Shown here: one piece after another, positions 1-6,379 of the stretch
Layout of the letters: each line of letters opens with the position of its first letter
Position numbering within the stretch: position 1 is the stretch's first letter
NCBI GenBank assembly: GCA_946482335.1
Contig: CAMLRG010000221.1
Coordinates: 1-8,582, forward strand
From: an uncultured Duganella sp.
GTDB taxonomy: Bacteria; Pseudomonadota; Gammaproteobacteria; Burkholderiales; Burkholderiaceae
DNA: 8,582 bases
Direction of reading: 5' to 3'
Program-made: the position numbers and the translations under genes
The notes under the pieces: model-generated
Database searches by the model: none
What the model saw: the letters and a program-made list of their open reading frames with translations, nothing else
What the model was told of the DNA's origin: nothing

Positions 1-1448
1 GCCTGCACGGCATGATCGCCAACCGTCCGGACTGGACCCTGTCGCGCCAGCGCCAGTGGGGCGTGCCGATGGCGGTGTTCGTGCACAAGGAAACCGGCGA
101 GCTGCACCCGCGCACGCCGGAACTGCTGGAACAGGTGGCCAAGCTGATCGAACAAGGCGGCATCGACGCCTGGCATGCGCTGGACGCCAGGACCCTGCTG
201 GGCGACGAGGCGGAGCAGTACCTGAAGAACAAGGACACGCTGGACGTGTGGTTCGACTCGGGCTGCACCCACCAGACCGTGCTGCGCGGCTCGCACCCGG
301 AACAGTCGCATTTCCCGGCCGACCTCTACCTGGAAGGCTCGGACCAGCACCGCGGCTGGTTCCACTCTTCGCTGCTGACTTCCTCGATGCTGAATGGCCG
401 CCCACCGTACAAGGCGCTGCTGACGCACGGCTTCGTGGTCGACGGCGAAGGCAAGAAGATGTCCAAGTCGATCGGCAATACCGTGGCGCCGCAAAAGGTG
501 TCCGACACGCTGGGCGCCGACATCCTGCGCCTGTGGGTGGCCGCCACCGACTACACTTCCGAGCTGTCGATCTCGGACGAGATCCTGAAGCGCGTGACCG
601 AGTCCTACCGCCGCATCCGTAACACCTTGCGCTTCCTGCTGGCCAATACCTCGGACTTCGACCCGAAGGCCAACGCCGTGCCGGCGGCCGAACTGCTGGA
701 GATCGACCGCTACGCACTGGCCAATATGGCTGCGCTGCAGGTCGAACTGGCGGCGCACTATGAGCGCTACGAATTCCACCCGGTGGTGTCCAAGCTGCAG
801 AACTTCTGCTCCGAAGACCTGGGCGGCTTCTACCTGGACATCCTGAAAGACCGCCTGTACACCAGCGCGGTGGACAGCAAGGCGCGCCGCTCGGCGCAGA
901 CCGCGCTGTGGCACATCACCCAGTCGCTGCTGCGCCTGATGGCCCCGATCCTGTGCTTCACCGCCGAAGAGGCGTGGGGCTTCTTCGCCGGTGAAGAAGC
1001 ATTCAAGGCCAGCGACGAGACCATCTACACCCAGACCTGGTGGGAACTGCCGCAACTGGCCGATGCCGAAGCCCTGATGGCCAAGTACGCCACCATCATC
1101 GCGGTGCGCGCCGACGTGACCAAGCGGCTGGAAGAGCTGCGCACCTCGGGCGCGATCGGCTCTTCGCTGCAGGCCGAGCTGGAGGTGAAGGCCGCCGGCG
1201 ACAAGTACCAGGTGCTGGCTTCGCTGGATGATGACCTGAAGTTCATCTTCATCACGTCGCTGGCGAAGGCGGTCGAAGTGGCCTCCGAAGCGGAAGAAGC
1301 GGTGAACGTGGCGGCTTCGTCGGCGCAGAAATGCGAGCGCTGCTGGCACTACCGCGCCGACGTGGGCGCGCATGCCGACCATCCGGGACTGTGCGGGCGC
1401 TGCCATGCCAACCTGTTCGGCGCTGGTGAAGCGCGCAAGTTCGCTTAA
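1..1448 (+). CDS. ileS: Isoleucyl-tRNA synthetase, C-terminal half (5' end outside window)
   Basis: Class I aminoacyl-tRNA synthetase that charges tRNA-Ile with isoleucine in the cytoplasm. The reading frame is open from base 3 (LHG before the first in-window Met), so this is the 3' part of a gene that begins upstream. About 482 residues are present; the bacterial enzyme usually has about 930-970. Visible in order: the SRQRQWGVP motif near the start, WFDSG (about 250-264), GSDQHRGWF, the ATP-binding KMSKS loop at 456-470, the helical anticodon-binding domain, and a C-terminal zinc site. The zinc site has two CxxC pairs (Cys codons at 1332, 1341, 1392 and 1401), typical of bacterial IleS with the zinc tail. 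The HIGH motif and most of the editing domain lie outside the window. The TAA stop at 1446-1448 is also the first three bases of a long inverted repeat. The identity is secure; only the 5' extent is unknown. Confidence 0.97.
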   Translation, partial: LHGMIANRPDWTLSRQRQWGVPMAVFVHKETGELHPRTPELLEQVAKLIEQGGIDAWHALDARTLLGDEAEQYLKNKDTLDVWFDSGCTHQTVLRGSHPEQSHFPADLYLEGSDQHRGWFHSSLLTSSMLNGRPPYKALLTHGFVVDGEGKKMSKSIGNTVAPQKVSDTLGADILRLWVAATDYTSELSISDEILKRVTESYRRIRNTLRFLLANTSDFDPKANAVPAAELLEIDRYALANMAALQVELAAHYERYEFHPVVSKLQNFCSEDLGGFYLDILKDRLYTSAVDSKARRSAQTALWHITQSLLRLMAPILCFTAEEAWGFFAGEEAFKASDETIYTQTWWELPQLADAEALMAKYATIIAVRADVTKRLEELRTSGAIGSSLQAELEVKAAGDKYQVLASLDDDLKFIFITSLAKAVEVASEAEEAVNVAASSAQKCERCWHYRADVGAHADHPGLCGRCHANLFGAGEARKFA

Positions 1449-1460
1449 AACCGGTAAGGC

Positions 1461-1487
1461 GGGGTCAGACCCGAAGGGTCAGACCCC
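1461..1487. repeat. Hairpin 1 of the nested repeat (GGGGTCAGACCC-GAA-loop)
   Basis: A 27-nt near-perfect palindrome: GGGGTCAGACCC, the triloop GAA, then GGGTCAGACCCC. The 12-bp stem has a single A-A mismatch in its middle. It is followed by AGTCCGC rather than a T run, so it does not look like an intrinsic terminator. It matches the reverse complement of hairpin 2 (1510-1536) at 24 of 27 positions, so the two are inverted copies. Confidence 0.85.
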
Positions 1488-1509
1488 AGTCCGCGGCGGC
1501 CGCGTCATC

Positions 1510-1536
1510 GGGGTCTGGCCCTTCGGGCCAGACCCC
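1510..1536. repeat. Hairpin 2 of the nested repeat (perfect 12-bp stem, TTC loop)
   Basis: GGGGTCTGGCCC, TTC, GGGCCAGACCCC: a perfect 12-bp stem with a 3-nt loop. Relative to hairpin 1 the T-A pair in the stem centre has become symmetric and A/T positions have turned into G/C. The stem is therefore fully paired, which suggests paired changes that keep the fold. The following sequence GGTTTACCGG has no adjacent U tract, so termination is not supported by sequence alone. Confidence 0.85.
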
Positions 1537-1575
1537 GGTTTACCGGTTTTAGCAAGCAAACAGAAAAATCAAACA

Positions 1576-2082
1576 ATGGCCACCAAAAAAACCTTCAGCA
1601 CCAAATCCTCCAGCGGCAGCATGACCCCATGGCTGGGCATTGCCGCCATCATCATCCTGCTCGACCAGCTCACCAAGATCACGATCACCAAAATGTTCGT
1701 GTACGGCGAAGAAAAGTTCATCACCAGCTTCTTCAACCTGGTCCTGGCTTACAACAAAGGCGCCGCCTTCAGCTTCCTCGACAAGGCGGGCGGCTGGCAG
1801 CGCCACTTCTTCATCGCCATCGGCATCGGCGCCGCGCTGTACATCATCTACCTGCTGAAACGCCACAACGGCCAGCGCCTGTTCTGCTGGGCCCTGTCCC
1901 TGATCCTGGGCGGCGCCATCGGCAACGTGATCGACCGCATCGCCTACGGCCACGTGATCGACTTCCTTGACTTCCACTGGAAGGGCTTTGGCCACTTCCC
2001 GGCCTTCAACATCGCCGACACCGCGATCTGCATCGGCGCCGCCCTGTTCGTCCTCGACGAATTGCGCCGCGTGAACAAGTAG
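1576..2082 (+). CDS. lspA: Lipoprotein signal peptidase II (LspA)
   Basis: Inner-membrane aspartyl peptidase that removes the signal peptide of diacylglyceryl-prolipoproteins, the second step of bacterial lipoprotein maturation. The protein has 168 residues, the usual size, with four hydrophobic segments. Signature motifs are intact: LLDQLTK near the first membrane helix, [15 protein letters not shown] (residues 116-121), VIDFLDF and FNIADTAI. The two catalytic aspartates correspond to D129 (VIDFLDF) and D148 (NIAD), 19 residues apart as in characterised LspA enzymes. The ATG at 1576 gives the family's usual length but has only an A-rich stretch upstream and no strong Shine-Dalgarno. The frame is open further upstream through the palindromic element to 1372, but that extension is repeat-derived and overlaps ileS. 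An internal ATG at 1621 is an alternative start. It lies between ileS and coaBC, as expected in an ileS-lspA operon. Confidence 0.96.
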   Translation: MATKKTFSTKSSSGSMTPWLGIAAIIILLDQLTKITITKMFVYGEEKFITSFFNLVLAYNKGAAFSFLDKAGGWQRHFFIAIGIGAALYIIYLLKRHNGQRLFCWALSLILGGAIGNVIDRIAYGHVIDFLDFHWKGFGHFPAFNIADTAICIGAALFVLDELRRVNK

Positions 2083-2085
2083 GAG
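2081..2085 (+). promoter_or_regulatory. Ribosome binding site of coaBC, overlapping the lspA stop
   Basis: AGGAG at 2081-2085 lies 7 nt before the coaBC ATG at 2093 and overlaps the lspA TAG (2080-2082). This fixes the coaBC start and suggests that ribosomes finishing lspA favour initiation on coaBC. Confidence 0.75.
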
Positions 2086-2092
2086 CAGCACC

Positions 2093-3313
2093 ATGGAACT
2101 GACTGGCAAGAAAATCGTCCTCGGCCTGTCCGGCGGCGTGGCCTGCTACAAGGCCGCTGAACTGTGCCGCGCACTGACCAAGGAAGGCGCCTCGGTACAG
2201 GTCGTGATGACCGACGCCGCCACGCACTTCATCACCGAAGTAACGATGCAGGCGCTGTCCGGCAAACCGGTGTTCAGCAGCCAGTGGGACCCGCGCGTCA
2301 ACAACAATATGGCCCACATCGACGTGACGCGCGATGCCGACGCCATCCTGATCGCCCCCTGCTCCGCCGACTTCATCTACAAGCTGGCGCATGGCGTGTG
2401 CGACGACCTGCTGTCGACCATGTGCCTGGCCCGTCCGCGCAATTTGCCGCTGCTGATCGCGCCGGCCATGAACGTGGAGATGTGGTCCAACCCGGCCACC
2501 CAGCGCAATGTGGAGCAGGTGCGCGCCGACGGCATCGCCGTGTTCGGCCCGGCCGCCGGCGACCAGGCGTGCGGCGAAGTGGGCCTGGGCCGCATGCTGG
2601 AACCGGAGCAGCTGCTGGCCGAAATGATCGCCGCCTTCCAGCCCAAAGCCCTGGCCGGCAAACGCATCCTGGTCACGGCCGGCCCCACTTTCGAAGCCAT
2701 CGACCCGGTGCGCGGCATCACCAACCTGTCTTCCGGCAAGATGGGCTATGCCGTGGCGCGCGCCGCGCGTGAAGCCGGCGCCGACGTGACCCTGGTGTCC
2801 GGCCCCGTCGCCCTGGCGACGCCATTCGGCGTGGAACGCCACGACGTCAAGAGCGCGCAGCAAATGTTCGACGCCGTGATGGACCATATTGGCGGCCAGC
2901 ACGTATTCATCTCCGTCGCCGCGGTGGCCGACTGGAAGGTAATCAACCCGAGCGCGCAAAAGGTCAAGAAGACCGGCGACGGCAGCGTGCCGGAACTGAA
3001 GTTCGAACAGAACCCCGACATCCTGGCCAGCGTGGCCGCCCGTACCAGCCTGGCCGGCTGGCCTTATTGCGTGGGCTTCGCCGCCGAATCGGAAAACCTG
3101 ATCGAATACGGCGCCTGCAAACGCGAACGCAAAGGCATTCCACTCCTGGTCGGCAATATCGGCCACAACACCTTCGGCCAGGACGACAACACCATCATCC
3201 TGTTCGACGAGCACGGCCACACCATCCTGCCGCGTGCCGACAAGCTGACGCTGGCGCGCCAACTGGTTTCCGAAATCGCCAAACGCATCGACAAGAATTC
3301 GCTCTTCCAATGA
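2093..3313 (+). CDS. coaBC: Bifunctional phosphopantothenoylcysteine synthetase/decarboxylase (CoaBC)
   Basis: Cytoplasmic enzyme for two successive steps of coenzyme A synthesis: CTP-dependent joining of 4'-phosphopantothenate to cysteine (CoaB domain) and FMN-dependent decarboxylation to 4'-phosphopantetheine (CoaC domain). It has 406 residues, the normal length of the fused bacterial protein. CoaC domain (about 1-190): flavin-binding [11 protein letters not shown], active-site H75 in MAHID, the PAMN motif at 124-127, and the active-site flap cysteine C160 in [11 protein letters not shown]. CoaB domain (about 191-406): [12 protein letters not shown] from residue 196, [15 protein letters not shown] and a basic KVKK segment. 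Position 75 of the catalytic His is the same as in E. coli. The gene starts 10 nt after the lspA stop with a good Shine-Dalgarno, and its TGA overlaps the dut ATG (ATGA, 3310-3313). Confidence 0.97.
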   Translation: MELTGKKIVLGLSGGVACYKAAELCRALTKEGASVQVVMTDAATHFITEVTMQALSGKPVFSSQWDPRVNNNMAHIDVTRDADAILIAPCSADFIYKLAHGVCDDLLSTMCLARPRNLPLLIAPAMNVEMWSNPATQRNVEQVRADGIAVFGPAAGDQACGEVGLGRMLEPEQLLAEMIAAFQPKALAGKRILVTAGPTFEAIDPVRGITNLSSGKMGYAVARAAREAGADVTLVSGPVALATPFGVERHDVKSAQQMFDAVMDHIGGQHVFISVAAVADWKVINPSAQKVKKTGDGSVPELKFEQNPDILASVAARTSLAGWPYCVGFAAESENLIEYGACKRERKGIPLLVGNIGHNTFGQDDNTIILFDEHGHTILPRADKLTLARQLVSEIAKRIDKNSLFQ

Positions 3314-3759
3314 AAACTGTAGACGTCAAAATCCTCGACCCGCGCATGAAAGACCAGATGCCGGCCTATGCAACTCCTGGCAGCGCCGGCCTCGACCTGC
3401 GCGCCTGCATCGACAGCCCGCTGGTGATCGAGCCCGGCCAGACCGTGCTGGTGCCGACCGGCCTGGCCATCCACATCGGCGACCCGGGCTACGCCGCCAT
3501 GATCCTGCCGCGCTCCGGCATGGGCCATAAGAACGGCATTGTTTTGGGGAATCTGGTAGGCTTGATCGACTCCGATTACCAGGGACAATTGATGGTGTCT
3601 ACCTGGAACCGGGGCTTCAACACGTTTACGCTGAACCCAATGGAGCGCCTGGCGCAGTTGATCATCGTGCCCGTGCTGCAGGTCGGCTTCAATGTGGTCG
3701 AAGACTTCGAAGCCAGCGACCGCGGGGCCGGAGGTTTCGGCAGCACAGGCAAGCACTGA
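3310..3759 (+). CDS. dut: dUTP diphosphatase (dUTPase)
   Basis: Hydrolyses dUTP to dUMP and pyrophosphate, keeping uracil out of DNA and supplying the dTMP precursor. It is a trimeric cytoplasmic enzyme. The protein has 149 residues, typical for the family, and carries all five dUTPase motifs in order. These are [10 protein letters not shown] (23-32), [11 protein letters not shown] (67-77), [12 protein letters not shown] (81-92, with the catalytic Asp D87 and base-stacking Tyr Y90), ERLAQ (112-116), and the glycine-rich C-terminal arm [10 protein letters not shown] (138-147) that closes over the substrate. The start is set by the ATGA overlap with the coaBC stop. There is no strong Shine-Dalgarno, so translation is probably coupled to coaBC. 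The coaBC-dut pairing is widespread in proteobacteria. Confidence 0.97.
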   Translation: MKTVDVKILDPRMKDQMPAYATPGSAGLDLRACIDSPLVIEPGQTVLVPTGLAIHIGDPGYAAMILPRSGMGHKNGIVLGNLVGLIDSDYQGQLMVSTWNRGFNTFTLNPMERLAQLIIVPVLQVGFNVVEDFEASDRGAGGFGSTGKH

Positions 3760-3765
3760 GGAAAG
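3759..3765 (+). promoter_or_regulatory. Ribosome binding site of the M48-like lipoprotein gene
   Basis: AGGAAAG begins on the last base of the dut TGA (3757-3759) and sits 4 nt before the ATG at 3770. It supports this start over the earlier in-frame ATG at 3692, which lies inside dut. Confidence 0.6.
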
Positions 3766-3769
3766 AAAT

Positions 3770-4897
3770 ATGGCAGTAGAGCAAGTATCGACCGAACTTC
3801 ATCAACGTTCGCCGGCGCGCCGGCCCGGCTGGTTCGCCTGGTCCGCCGTGGCGGCCACCTTCCTGCTCTCCGCCTGTTCCACCATCCAGTCCGGCGGCGA
3901 GCCGGCCGCCCCGCCCGCACCCGTCGCGCCGCCTGCGCCGCCGCCCGAGGTGGTCACGCCGCAAATGCAGGCCGCGCGCGACAATCTGAAGGTCATCGCG
4001 GCCTTGCAGGAACGGCTGTACCGTGTGGCGGCGCCGCTCTTGATCAATAACGCCGACCTGTGCAAGGCACAGGCGCGCAACCTGCTCGGTTTCACGGCCA
4101 AGAACAAATACTCCTATCCGGGCGAATACGCCGACGCGTCGAGCGCGGTGCTGGGGTATGACGATGTGCTGCAAGTGTCCGGCGTGCTGGCCGGCAGCGG
4201 CGCCGCGCGCGCCGGCCTGCGCAAAGGCGACGACCTGGTGGCCGCCGGCGGCAAGTCCCTGCCCAAGGGGCGCAATGCCGAAAGCAAGGCCGCCGCCGTG
4301 TTCGCCCCGCTGACCGCCAGCAGTGCTTCGCTGAACATGACGATTGCCCGCAACGGCAATAACCAGACCCTGAACGTGCCGGTGACCCGCGCCTGCGCCT
4401 TCCGCGTGGACCTGGGCAATTCGGACAACGTGAACGCCTACAACGACGGCGGCCGCGTGCTGCTGACGCGCGGCATGATCAATTTCGCCCAGAACGATGA
4501 AGCGATCGCCTACGTGATGGCGAAGGAGCTGGCGCACAATATCCTCGGCCACGCGGGCCAGATGCGCAGCACTGCCACCATGTCCAGCATCATCGACAAC
4601 CTGGCCTCGGTGCGGCCCGACCTGACCATGCTGGTCGGCAGTGCGGGCGTGCGGCCGATGCCGTCCGACTACGATGTCGCGGCCGACAACCTGGCGCTGT
4701 ACATGCTGGCGCGCGCCGGCTACAACATCGGCAATGCGCGCAGCTTCTGGCAACGCTTGTCCGAGAAATACCCGTCCACGGTGCTGAACGGCTATACCGC
4801 CATCCACCCGAATGTCAGCGCCCGCCTGGCCGCGATGGACCGCAGCGTGTCCGAGATCAAGGCCAAGCAAGCCGCCAAACGTCCGCTGCTGCCATGA
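3770..4897 (+). CDS. Predicted lipoprotein with PDZ-like and degenerate M48 peptidase-like domains
   Basis: The protein has 375 residues. After a basic N-terminus (RSPARRPGW) a hydrophobic segment ends in the lipobox LLSAC, giving a predicted lipidated C36. Ser at +2 argues for the outer membrane. Next come a Pro/Ala-rich linker (about residues 43-60), a helical segment, and a PDZ-like stretch (about 125-205, core GSGAARAGLRKGDDLV). The M48-like domain (about 215-365) is recognised from DGGRVLLTRGMI, AYVMAKELAHNILGH, LARAGYNI and a late HPNVSARLAAM, all of which align with M48 metallopeptidases. The zinc motif HExxH reads K252-E-L-A-H256, so the first His is a Lys. The usual third ligand, Glu of an EAD motif, appears as Ala304 in VAADNLAL. 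Catalysis by the classical zinc mechanism is therefore doubtful, and a chaperone or scaffold role is possible. The gene follows dut directly and overlaps the next gene by ATGA. Fold assignment is by eye; the function is unknown. Confidence 0.8.
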   Translation: MAVEQVSTELHQRSPARRPGWFAWSAVAATFLLSACSTIQSGGEPAAPPAPVAPPAPPPEVVTPQMQAARDNLKVIAALQERLYRVAAPLLINNADLCKAQARNLLGFTAKNKYSYPGEYADASSAVLGYDDVLQVSGVLAGSGAARAGLRKGDDLVAAGGKSLPKGRNAESKAAAVFAPLTASSASLNMTIARNGNNQTLNVPVTRACAFRVDLGNSDNVNAYNDGGRVLLTRGMINFAQNDEAIAYVMAKELAHNILGHAGQMRSTATMSSIIDNLASVRPDLTMLVGSAGVRPMPSDYDVAADNLALYMLARAGYNIGNARSFWQRLSEKYPSTVLNGYTAIHPNVSARLAAMDRSVSEIKAKQAAKRPLLP

Positions 4898-5283
4898 AAG
4901 CGGCCGTCCTGGTCCTCGCCCTGGCGCCGGCGGCGGCGCTGGCGGGTCCCTGGACGACCCTGGCCAAGGATCAGCGCAGCGCCCTGCTGCTGGACAGCAG
5001 CTCCGTGCGCCAGGCCGCCGAAGGGCGCAAGGCCTGGACCATGGAAAGCTACCGCAAGCCGCAACTGGCGCCGGACGGCAAGCCTTATCTGTCGGTGCGC
5101 TCCCTGCACCTGTACGGCTGCGACGCCGGCACCCGCACCCTGCTCAGCGAAACGTTTTATGCCGGCGTGCTGGGCAAGGGCGAACCGGTTGCCACCTTCA
5201 AATACGAAGCCTACGACCCGGAAAATGTAGTCCCCGGCGGCCCGTCCGAAAAAGCCTTGAAGGCTGTCTGCAAAAAGCCCTGA
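4894..5283 (+). CDS. Small secreted protein, surface-adhesin E-like
   Basis: The protein has 129 residues. A short signal peptide (Lys2, hydrophobic residues 3-16, ALA at 15-17) predicts cleavage after A17 and export to the periplasm or surface. The mature part begins GPWTTL and has the pattern I associate with the Adhesin_E (surface-adhesin E) family. It shows an early Trp, LLLDSSSVR, a KAWTMESYRKPQ strand, SVRSLHLYGC, an ETFY stretch, and a Cys close to the C-terminus. C76 and C126 are the only cysteines and probably form a disulfide. The start codon overlaps the upstream lipoprotein gene's stop (ATGA, 4894-4897) and has no Shine-Dalgarno, so it is probably translated by coupling. This pairing suggests that the two envelope proteins work together. 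The family call is from pattern memory; it could also be an unrelated small periplasmic protein. No biochemical function is claimed. Confidence 0.75.
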   Translation: MKAAVLVLALAPAAALAGPWTTLAKDQRSALLLDSSSVRQAAEGRKAWTMESYRKPQLAPDGKPYLSVRSLHLYGCDAGTRTLLSETFYAGVLGKGEPVATFKYEAYDPENVVPGGPSEKALKAVCKKP

Positions 5284-5287
5284 CCCT

Positions 5288-5296
5288 TGCTATAGT
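5288..5296 (+). promoter_or_regulatory. Candidate extended -10 promoter of the xdhC-like gene
   Basis: TGCTATAGT matches an extended -10 element (TGn plus TATAGT, 5 of 6 to TATAAT), and AT-rich hexamers are rare around it. No good -35 lies 16-18 bp upstream; TTGAAG at 5257-5262 is too far away. Transcription would start about 7-8 nt downstream, at or next to the ATG at 5304, giving a leaderless or nearly leaderless mRNA. This would explain the missing Shine-Dalgarno. Confidence 0.4.
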
Positions 5297-5303
5297 TCGG
5301 TGC

Positions 5304-6311
5304 ATGGACAGCATCGACCTCGAAGTACTCAAGACTTGCTCCGCCTGGCTCGCCGCCGGGCACCGCTGCGAACTGGTGACGGTGATCCGCACCTGGGGTT
5401 CCAGTCCGCGCCCGATCGGCGCCACCCTGGCCATTTGCGACGATGGGCGCGTGGTGGGCTCCGTCTCCGGCGGCTGCATCGAAGACGACCTGATCGAGCG
5501 CGTGCGCAAGGAAGGCATCGTGCGCGAACTGCCGGAAGTGGTCAGCTACGGCATCACCGCCGACGAAGCCCACCGCTTTGGCTTGCCCTGCGGCGGTACC
5601 ATCGAACTGGCGCTGGAGCCGCTCGGACCGCACAGCCGCATCGACGAATTGCTGGAGCGCCTGGCCGAGCACCAGCTGGTCGCGCGCAGCCTGGATTTGC
5701 GCAGCGGCGCCGTCACCCTGGCGCCCGCCCGTCCCGGCGCCGTGCTGGAACGCAGCGGCGACCTGCTGGTCACCCAGCACGGCCCGCGCTGGCGGCTGCT
5801 GGTCATCGGCGCCGGCCAGCTGTCGCGCATGCTGGCGCAAATCGCCAGCGCCATGGATTACCACGTCACCGTATGCGACCCGCGCGAAGAATACCGCGCC
5901 GGCTGGGCCCTGCCCGACGTCCCGCTGGTGCACGCCATGCCGGACGACCTGGTGCTGGAAATGAAGCTCGACTCGCGCAGCGCCGTGGTGGCCCTGACGC
6001 ACGACCCCAAGCTGGACGACATGGCCCTGATGGAGGCGCTGAAATCGGATGCCTTTTACATTGGCGCCATCGGCTCGCGCGCCAACAATGCCAAGCGGCG
6101 CGAACGGCTGCTGCAATTCGACCTGACGGAAGCCCAGATCGCCCGCCTGCACGGCCCGATCGGCCTTTACATCGGCAGCAAGACGCCGCCGGAGATCGCT
6201 ATCTCGATCCTGGCCGAAATGACGGCGGTGAAAAACGGCGTCCCCGAAGTCCTGCAAATCAACCACGCCGCCGCCCTCGCCGCCCCGCCCAGCCCCGCCT
6301 GCCCGACATGA
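5304..6311 (+). CDS. XdhC/CoxI-family molybdoenzyme maturation protein
   Basis: XdhC-type proteins bind molybdenum cofactor, help with its sulfuration, and insert it into xanthine dehydrogenase or related hydroxylases. The protein has 335 residues. The N-terminal XdhC/CoxI domain (about 1-100) contains TVIRTWGSSPRPIGA, GSVSGGCIEDDL (C58) and FGLPCGGTIEL (C96). The C-terminal Rossmann-like XdhC_C domain starts at LLVIGAGQLSR (GAGQLS at 169-174) and continues with VVALTHDPKLDD, YIGAIGSRANNAKRR and IGSKTPPEIAISILAEM, all family hallmarks. The ATG at 5304 begins 20 nt after the previous stop; the frame is open upstream but only as a shadow of the preceding genes. No Shine-Dalgarno is visible. No xanthine dehydrogenase, aldehyde oxidase or MobA-like cytidylyltransferase gene lies in the window, so the partner enzyme is unknown. 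The family is secure; the specific gene name is not. Confidence 0.92.
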   Translation: MDSIDLEVLKTCSAWLAAGHRCELVTVIRTWGSSPRPIGATLAICDDGRVVGSVSGGCIEDDLIERVRKEGIVRELPEVVSYGITADEAHRFGLPCGGTIELALEPLGPHSRIDELLERLAEHQLVARSLDLRSGAVTLAPARPGAVLERSGDLLVTQHGPRWRLLVIGAGQLSRMLAQIASAMDYHVTVCDPREEYRAGWALPDVPLVHAMPDDLVLEMKLDSRSAVVALTHDPKLDDMALMEALKSDAFYIGAIGSRANNAKRRERLLQFDLTEAQIARLHGPIGLYIGSKTPPEIAISILAEMTAVKNGVPEVLQINHAAALAAPPSPACPT

Positions 6312-6379
6312 GCGCGAATTCAAAAGCAAGAACCGGATTGCCACTGCCGCCCCCCTTCCACATCATGTTGGGCATATGA
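6308..6379 (+). CDS. Possible 23-residue coupling ORF between xdhC-like and eamA
   Basis: A 24-codon frame (ATG 6308, TGA 6377-6379) starts MSANSKARTG and ends HIMLGI. Its start overlaps the xdhC-like stop by ATGA, and its stop overlaps the eamA start by ATGA, so it bridges the 64-nt gap exactly. The peptide has no recognisable domain and no Shine-Dalgarno precedes it. It may serve only to carry ribosomes across the gap to eamA, or it may be chance. No protein function is proposed. Confidence 0.25.
   Translation: MSANSKARTGLPLPPPFHIMLGI
6338..6366 (+). promoter_or_regulatory. Candidate sigma-70 promoter before eamA
   Basis: TTGCCA (6338-6343, 5 of 6 to TTGACA) is separated by exactly 17 bp from CATCAT (6361-6366, 4 of 6 to TATAAT). 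A start near 6373 would put the eamA ATG (6376) almost at the 5' end of the mRNA, consistent with the weak ribosome binding site. The -10 is poor, so this is tentative. Confidence 0.3.

Larger units (their letters stand above)
1446..1551. repeat. 106-bp nested inverted repeat (MITE/REP-like) at the ileS stop
   Basis: Two 42-bp arms, 1446-1487 and the reverse complement of 1510-1551, match at 37 of 42 positions around a 22-bp GC-rich centre. The outermost 12 bp are perfect: TAAAACCGGTAA at 1446-1457 and TTACCGGTTTTA at 1540-1551. Each arm also holds its own 27-bp hairpin, so the unit is a palindrome made of palindromes. It fills most of the ileS-lspA gap, and its first TAA is the ileS stop. 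No open reading frame for a transposase is present. No clear target-site duplication is seen; GCAAG at 1435-1439 and 1552-1556 is not placed symmetrically. It could be a non-autonomous mobile element, a dispersed REP-type repeat, or a structure acting on the ileS-lspA transcript. The structure is seen directly; the class is inference. Confidence 0.8.

Noticed and set aside
1461..1550. Hairpins as Rho-independent terminators after ileS
   Set aside because: Neither stem is followed directly by a U tract; the nearest T4 (1547-1550) belongs to the outer inverted arm. ileS and lspA are usually co-transcribed.
1435..1556. GCAAG at 1435-1439 and 1552-1556 as a target-site duplication
   Set aside because: The right copy abuts the element but the left copy is 6 nt away, and a 5-bp match is easily due to chance.
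1372..1575. Open frame extending lspA upstream through the palindromic element
   Set aside because: It overlaps the ileS 3' end, the added residues come from the repeat, and LspA has its normal length from ATG 1576.
2006..3310. Long minus-strand frame opposite coaBC
   Set aside because: It is a high-GC shadow of coaBC, with biased composition and no recognisable motifs; coaBC itself is certain.
3692..3769. Earlier in-frame start of the M48-like lipoprotein inside dut
   Set aside because: It would bury the signal sequence deeper; ATG 3770 has a Shine-Dalgarno and places the lipobox at residue 36.
3689..4870. Long minus-strand frame opposite the M48-like gene
   Set aside because: It is an antisense shadow with low-complexity His/Gly/Arg/Val composition and no domain; the + strand gene has a lipobox and domain motifs.
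4812..5303. N-terminal extension of the xdhC-like frame across the preceding small gene
   Set aside because: The extension is Arg/Pro/Gly-rich, overlaps two real genes, and family similarity begins just after Met at 5304.
5211..6344. Long minus-strand frame opposite the xdhC-like gene
   Set aside because: It is a shadow of a well-recognised gene and has no motif of its own.
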